DNA from: Mesostigma viride
Lineage: Eukaryota > Streptophyta > Mesostigmatophyceae > Mesostigmatales > Mesostigmataceae
Assembly: GCA_009746045.1 (NCBI GenBank)
Contig: RPFO01000199.1
Span: 783,986-847,985 of the forward strand
DNA length: 64,000 nt
Direction of reading: 5' to 3'
Positions 58,323 to 64,000 of this stretch are shown in pieces. The notes beneath the pieces are model-generated. The model did no database searches. It was not told where the DNA came from and saw nothing but the letters and a program-made list of their open reading frames with translations. How positions within the stretch are numbered: position 1 is the stretch's first letter; every line of letters starts with the position of its first letter. Position numbers and translations under genes: made by a program.

Positions 58323-59334
58323 TTAACACATAGTCCGTAAACTACCTGACCTGTCGGGTATAGTTTGACTAACGGACGAATTTCGCGCCGCGCCGATAGC
58401 GCCGCGCCACTTGTGACGGATGTCAGTGGTTCGATGGGTCCGGGAACACTCTAATTGGTAGGGGTGGGTCGCGGGTACCGTGGGAGTACCCGACCTCGCG
58501 TACCGGTATCGGGTAGTCAGTGGTAGTACCGATACCGGCGGTACCGAGAGGGAGCCCAAGGTACCCGTACCGGTACCGAAGTCATTTCGGTGGTCAGTAC
58601 CCGAGGCACTCAGGTACTGGTCGGGTATATGTACCGGTCGGGTACTGGTGCGGCGCCTACAAGGCCGAGACCTTTGCCAGTCCAGGCCTCATGTGCCGGC
58701 CGGCAAGGCATGCCAAGTGGCAGCCCGAGGAAGCCCCTCATATTGGAATCATCAGATATTAGCCGGCTCTTCACGGTATAGTGGGCACTAATGAGCACGT
58801 GCACTGTCTACTGCCGGGTCAGTTATAACCAATTTTCCCAATAATATTTACAAGTATCTTGTGCTATAGTGTATCGGCAGCCTTTGATAGCTTGCTATAA
58901 TGCATTATTGTGTTGCATGTCATAGATAGCTGTTTAAACGCGCGCGTAACCCACACAAATGTATGAGCACCTTATATAGGATCGAGTCATGGGTTATCCG
59001 GGTGGCCGTCTGACCCAAGGAAACGACCATTGGACTATCCAACTAAGTTATATATAGTCCGATGTTGGTATTGAGATTCGGCCTGGGAGCTTTGGGGGGG
59101 GGGTAGACTTTTCCTTGGGGAAAAAAGATCGCCTTTTGGCCAAGTTTGACTGGAGCTATAATCCAAATCCTTTAATAAACCCGTAGTATTATTGCATATT
59201 CTGAAAGCCCTTGAAGTGTAGATCTATACTCCTAGCCTCTTGGTTGGGGGTATTTGGAGTTGTGGCCTGTGAGTTATGATTTTTTTTTTTCATTTTTAGG
59301 GGTATGAAAGTGCCAAAAATGCATGGGTCAGCGG
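58323..59334. repeat. Unassigned stretch with a GTACC/GGGTAC-rich zone at 58440-58650
   Basis: GGTACC, CGGTAC and GGGTAC words recur every 10-25 bp in both orientations over about 200 bp. The rest shows no gene or known repeat. Confidence 0.5.
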
Positions 59335-62300
59335 ACTATGGGTTAAATTAAATTGAATAAAATTATAAAATGTCTCCGTTGGGAGATCATGTAGCACATG
59401 ATGCAGACGATATTTGTTTAAACTTTTGTGTAATTATTTTTCTAATGAGATTAGCATAGTCGTACTCCGTGGCATGCCTTTGCGCATGACACGCAAGTAC
59501 TTACTTACTTATGTAGCACATATTCCTAGTTGCTGCTGGATGGGTGGAGGTGGATGAAGCCGCATAATCGAACGAACCTAACCCTAAGCTATCTAGTCTA
59601 GGAAAATCCTACCTACACTATTCAGCCAAACGCCCCTTCCGCTTGGGGGGAGGGGGCTTGCCCACTCCGGCACATATGGGCTGGCGTGCATGTGAGCCTG
59701 GACATTCTTCTGCCACCGCTTCTTGTTCTGCATCATTGGCAGTCCAAAGAAGAGAGAGGGAGTGATTATGCGGTGTTCAAACTGAGCTGGGACCACTACT
59801 AGGTCAGCCAGCAACATCTGGATGTAGTTCGTGGCAGGCTTACCTAGAGTTTCGAGGAATGTCCTTGGGGCCAGGCCAGAGTCAGGATGTGCCGCCCTGG
59901 TTGGCCAAGCCGCTGCCCAGGGGCCTGCCAGACCAAGGGCGGTGTCGACCTGACTGGTGCGAGCAAGATGGCCTACAAATGCTATCCTACCCTGCCTAAT
60001 CTCGTTCGAAATGCGAGGCATACCCTGATACATTAAGACTCTAATGACCTATGCTTGGAAAACCCTACATTCAGGACCTGTTGGATCGTCCTGTAAACCG
60101 TGCCGTCTAGCTTAGCCGCCAGTGTGACCGTGAGTGTCCATGCCTCGGTGCCATACGTAAGCACCGTGAGGACGAGGACCTTGAAGAGAGTGCGCTTACC
60201 GGTGCTCGCCCAGGCCCTTCGAGCGCCAGTAGGGGGTGTTGAGCGAACGGAGCCTGGCCCAGGCCTGCATGGCCGATGCGGATGTCCACATCGTCGGCGG
60301 TGTCGGGGAGCATGGAACAGTTTGAAGCGATCACGGAACGGGACCTCCGTCCCGTCGAGCAGGCGCGGCAGCGGCGGGCGACTGGAGGCCCCAAGGCACC
60401 ATCGCCTCTGTTTTGACACTACTAATCTCCAACCCTACCGCCCTTGCCTCCAAGCCCAGACAGTCCAGCCAGGTCTGAATGCACATGCTCGGGGCGCGCG
60501 ATGAGGGTGGTGTCATCCGCATAAATCAGGTCGGCCAGGCGGTAGCCAGTGCCACCCCCGCCGTGCTCGCGCTCGAAGCCAGGCTTGAGCAGTAAAGCGC
60601 GCACGTGCCCGGCGCATGACGTGATCCACGACAATAATGAACAGATATGGCCGGGGATAGAATGTGTACAACCTTGCCACACCCCGTGGTGAAGGGGGCC
60701 ATGGTGGGGTGGTGCCTGAAGTCCGCAGTCCGCACTACTGCCTGTGAGCCCTCATACAGTCGACGAATGGAAGCCATAAACGCGGGTGGTACCCGATCCA
60801 GAGCTAGGATGGCCCAAAGAGCCTCCCAGAGGACCGTGTCAAAGGCCTTGATATAGTCGACAAAAATGAAGACCTGAGCGGCAAACCATCAGGGCAAAGG
60901 CGACGCACCTCAGGAGGCTGGTTGATGGAGGACTCCATCAACCAGCACGTGACAAATACAGCCATGACAGTGTTACGACCACGACGGAAACCCATCTGAG
61001 ACTCACCCAGGTGTGGGTCCAGCGCGGCGCGGAGCCTGTGCAGCATCATGCGCATGAAGACCTTCGGCGCGGCGCTCTGGAGGCCGAGACACCCCCATAG
61101 TTACCGGGGTCAGCAGCAGAGCCCTTCTTGTACAGCATGACTCGGATGGCCGTCTGCCACTCAGCGGGCGGAGCCGGCTCATCAGAGAGCAGGACACGGT
61201 TGCAGAATGCCAGCAGAAGATCCCTCACCGCAGGGGCACTGGGGGTCTTCAGCACTGAGCTCAGCAGAAAGGTGGTCGGCACCGACCGACGCGTCGTACC
61301 GCTGGCGAGCAAGGGCGCCGTCCAATTCCTTCAAAGTAAAGGGGTAGACGACGCTGTTGGTGGCAAGGCAGCCCTCCTGCAAGGCGGGGACTTGGTAGTC
61401 TGCGGCCAAGGAGGGGTCGCAGGCGCCGGGCGGGGGGGGCACCCGGCAACACCGAGACCGGTGGCCGTCTCGGGGTGAAGCGGCGGGAGGGGGAGCGCAA
61501 GCCCCACCGGTCAAGGAAACATTGTGGGCCAACCAGCGGTCAAGGTTGACCGGTGCCGTGCCGTCCCCCGTGTGCTCCTCCGGGTTCACGCTGCCGCCGG
61601 CCGCCGAGCCGGTCGAGGTGGTACCACATGCCCTTGCCCTGGTTGCGAACTTGGCAGGCCTTGGCATCTGCGATGCACTGGGCCGCCTCTGCGTCCTGAG
61701 CAAGTGCGTAGTAGGCCCCCACAAGGGCGGCCTTGAGCGCCAGTTTCAGCAGCGGGTCCCGGTTACACTTGAGGCGGTGCTGGGCGGCCAAGACCTTGGG
61801 GTCCTGGCGGTAGAGCGGGCCCGGGCGGCGGCGGGGCATGACCGGCAGGTGCCGGGCCGCCAGCTGGCAACGGGGCGCGGGCCGCACAGCCCGCAAAAAT
61901 GGCGGCGTTGGGAGCACCCTTGTCCAGCGCGTCGACGTCCGCCTGGGCGTCCAGGGCCGCCAGGTACTCCTTTCGGCACCTTTTATTCTCGCGCTCGGCG
62001 TCCGTCCAGTCCTCAGGATCCCCCCCGACCAGGCGTAGAGCAGACCAGTCGGGGCGGGCCACTGCGGGGCGCGGCTGGCGCTCGGGGACATTGAACCGGA
62101 GCCGAATGGGACCTCGCGCGCACCACTGACCGGTGGTCAGAGCACACCGTGGGCGTGTCGAACACTCGGGTGTCCAGAACCGAAGTGCACCTGGGCTGCC
62201 GTACCACCACGTAGTCCAGACAGGCCTGACGGTCGTTAGGGCCCCGAAAAGTGACCAAGTCCTGTGAGGGACGTTGGAAGTGGCAGTTGACAGCAACCAT

Positions 62301-62528
62301 CCCGCTATCCCGCAAAAAGGCAGAAAAGAGGGGAGTGTTGTCGTTAGCAGCCGTGCTGGCAGGCGCAAAGCGACTGCCAGCAGTGCCCACGGGGAGCGTG
62401 GCGTTGGCGTCGAGCAGCATAATAACCAAGAAGTGGCGGGCCGGGGTACGTGCCGGCCCCCTCAAGGCTATAGATGCAAGTCGTCGAAGAACTTCTGGCG
62501 TTCCAACTCAGGTAGACAACTATGGGTT
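59335..62528 (-). mobile_element. LINE family A, longest copy: endonuclease part, RT, 3' UTR, 10-bp TSD
   Basis: ACTATGGGTT at 59335-59344 and 62519-62528 flanks 3174 bp. Minus-strand order: C-terminal half of an AP-endonuclease-like domain (LLDANATLP, LDYVVV, TVCSDHRSV; about 62440-62080); a linker with HRLKCNRDPLLKLALKAALV and GMWYHLDRLGG; RT with WQTAIRVMLYKKGSAADPGN, GFRRGRNTVMAVFVTCWLM, FVDYIKAFDTV-type motif A (about 60860), AFMASIRRLYEGSQAVVRTA, YADDTTLIARPEH (about 60520); C-terminal region VLTYGTEAWTL, EIRQGRIAFVGHLARTSQVD to 59593. It is 5'-truncated inside the endonuclease and carries several frameshifts. The C-terminal layout suggests the RTE/RTEX group. A SINE sits in its 3' end. 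Confidence 0.88.
59389..59521 (+). mobile_element. SINE-like element nested in the LINE A 3' end, 11-bp TSD
   Basis: ATGTAGCACAT at 59389-59399 and 59511-59521 flanks a 111-bp 5'-truncated copy that starts GATGCAGACG and ends AAGTACTTACTTACTT. The target word is part of the conserved LINE 3' end and occurs once elsewhere. Confidence 0.85.
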
Positions 62529-62669
62529 GCGTAACCCACCCCAACCGTGAGGGGGTGTTTAGACCGCCCCTCAACGTACTGAGGTGAAATGTGCCAACAT
62601 AAGGCGTGGGGTTAGAAACTTTAGCATGCCAGCTGTGGCTGGCAGCTGCCAGCGGCGAACACAAGAGAA

Positions 62670-62860
62670 GCCATGCCCTATAGCCTTTGTATCAAGGAGA
62701 CAACTTTGTATAGCCATGATGATCTTCAAGATCATCATAGGGGTGGGCCACCGGGCCTATGTCTGCGCCCCCTAGGTGCTCAGGAATACATAGTGGTGTG
62801 CAGGTGCACTTTGTGCACCCAGAGCAGGCGTAGTTTACACCCTACCCTTGCAGGAAGTAA
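62670..62860 (+). mobile_element. ORF1-only element 3' UTR fragment with a CAAGGAGACAA insertion
   Basis: It matches the ORF1-A 3' UTR (TATAGCCATGATGATCTTC, GTGCACCCAGAGCAGG, CTTGCAGGAAGTA). At 62685-62712, CTTTGTAT occurs on both sides of CAAGGAGACAA. The uninterrupted copies have it once. Confidence 0.6.
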
Positions 62861-62893
62861 TTTAATATAATTTAATTTTACCTATGCTCCTCC

Positions 62894-63252
62894 ATTCTGT
62901 AAAATCAAAGAACAGCTAGTAGAGGACATGGGGGGCCTAGGCCTCTCCGTGATTTGGAAGAAGATGATGGACAAGGCCAAGTGGGCCCAGGTCATAGAGG
63001 ACAACGAGCCCCCCCTGTGGGTAAGCGCCCGTGTGTGCAAGCCCGTGGGAGGCAGGCCAGTGCTGTATTGATAGCTGTTGTAGTTAGTAATGCTGTTAGA
63101 TAGATGTCGTAGGTAGCTGATGTAGATAGCTTAGACCGGTAGGACTGTTTGCACCCGGCCACCCATCCATCCATCGGGGTTAATGCTCCGTGACTCCCCA
63201 ACGGGAGCACGAGTCTAAAATTTAATTAATTAATTAATTCTGTAAAATCAAA
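62894..63252 (+). mobile_element. LINE family B 3'-end insertion with TSD of 13-16 bp
   Basis: ATTCTGTAAAATCAAA at 62894-62909 and 63237-63252. Between them are the last ~50 codons of ORF2-B (KEQLVEDMGGLGLSVIWKKM), the family B 3' UTR, the hairpin near 63191-63212 and a TTAATTAA tail. It is nearly identical to the 47.5-47.85 kb copy. Confidence 0.82.
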
Positions 63253-63345
63253 CGCCGGACCAAGCTAGCGGGCCGGAGCACCAGAGCGCACTCCTCTCTG
63301 TAAAATCAGGCGCCGGACCAGCGGGCCGGAAGAGTGCACTCCTGA
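63238..63345. repeat. Imperfect tandem duplication, about 60 bp
   Basis: CTGTAAAATCA followed by GCCGGACCA, GCGGGCCGGA and GCACTCCT occurs twice, at 63240 and 63299. Confidence 0.65.
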
Positions 63346-63451
63346 AACTTTACCTTGGCGCCGCTCTCAAACATTTCGACCAGAGCGTGCTCCGTCGCCC
63401 AAAATTTTGGCGCCAGATTTGTTATTTCCGGTTTTGCACGGGAGATCGCTC

Positions 63452-64000
63452 GACCCTCCCACCCAAACTGGCAGCTAGGCTAGACGGCACGGTTTACAGG
63501 ATGCTCCGACAGGTCCTTAACGTAGGTTTTTCCGAGCGTCCGTCATCAGAGTCTTTGTATCATGGCATGCCTCGTGTTTCGGACGAGATTAGGCAGCGTA
63601 GGATAGCATTTGTAGGACACCTTGCCCGCACCAGCCAGGTCGACACCACCCTTGATCTGGCCGGCCCCCAGCGGCTTGGCCAGCCAGGGCGGCACATTCT
63701 GACCTGGCCTGGCCCCGAGGACATTCCCAAAAGGGTAGGGAAACCTGTCACGAACTACGTTCAGATGTTGCTGGACGACCTAGTGGTCCCAGCCCAGATT
63801 GAGCACCGCATCCACTCTCTCTCCCGTCTTTGGACTGCCATGCAGGACAAGACGCGGTGGAAGAAGATTGTCAAGGCACACACGCCCGACCCTGTGGGCA
63901 AGCCACCTCCCCCCAAGCGGAGGAGGCATTTTGATGAGTAGTGTAGTTAGGATTTTCTAGATAGCTTAGAGTTAGGATAGTTCGAACACGCGGCTTCCTC
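63452..64000 (+). mobile_element. LINE family A, 5'-truncated copy running off the window
   Basis: The ORF2 C-terminus is open from the truncation point (LAARLDGTVYRMLRQVLNVG, SDEIRQRRIAFVGHLARTSQ, RVGKPVTNYVQMLLDDLVVP) to the stop at 63939-63941, then the family A 3' UTR. It is very close in sequence to 36364-36920, including the same CCCACCCAAACTGGCAGC junction, so the two are young or share one parent. The tail lies beyond the window. Confidence 0.85.

Noticed and set aside
58323-58804. Open frames at 58480-58804 as a gene
   Set aside because: They are driven by GTACC-type low complexity, with no domain or splice support.
1-64000. Retrovirus-like, LTR or Polinton-type elements
   Set aside because: No paired long terminal repeats and no protease, integrase or capsid-like signals were seen. 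All reverse-transcriptase pieces belong to LINEs.

Overview
This looks like nuclear DNA of a green alga, most likely a chlorophyte. The evidence is a plastid-type chaperonin-60 beta gene with a transit-like leader, many short GT-AG introns with pyrimidine-rich acceptors, coding exons rich in G/C at third positions, and abundant APE-type LINEs. I cannot name the species.

Left to right: the 3' part of a Kelch-repeat gene (+, to 2256); a LINE/SINE graveyard (about 3.9-8.5 kb); the small catalytic subunit of DNA primase on the minus strand (about 11.4-25.0 kb, 13 exons reconstructed), whose introns and 3' end are packed with tandem arrays; a divergent gene for an unrecognised protein with two membrane segments (+, 26.5-30.5 kb); an intergenic stretch; nested LINE, ORF1-only and SINE elements (32.5-37.2 kb); a minus-strand gene for a secreted or type I membrane protein (37.8-39.4 kb); the divergent CPN60 beta gene (+, 40.3-46.5 kb, 10 exons); and a dense nest of transposable elements to the right edge.

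The genes form two divergent pairs (primase with the two-TM gene, and the signal-peptide gene with CPN60 beta). Each pair has about 1-1.4 kb between start codons.

The mobile DNA is internally consistent. Two LINE lineages (A and B; RTE-like C-termini, APE endonuclease plus RT) occur beside separate elements that carry only ORF1 (coiled coil plus RRM-like RNA-binding domain) and then their own 3' UTR. Each ORF1-only element shares just the last ~30-40 bases with its matching LINE: a small hairpin with a CAAC loop followed by an AT tail. A SINE-like family ends in (TTAC)n. Target-site duplications of 8-16 bp can be read directly for most insertions and give the order of nesting. Two elements flanked by TTAA resemble non-autonomous piggyBac-type DNA transposons. 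Very short insertions (11-39 nt) flanked by direct repeats are also present. No retrovirus-like or LTR element was recognised. Many long open frames here are only stop-free tandem repeats and were not called as genes.
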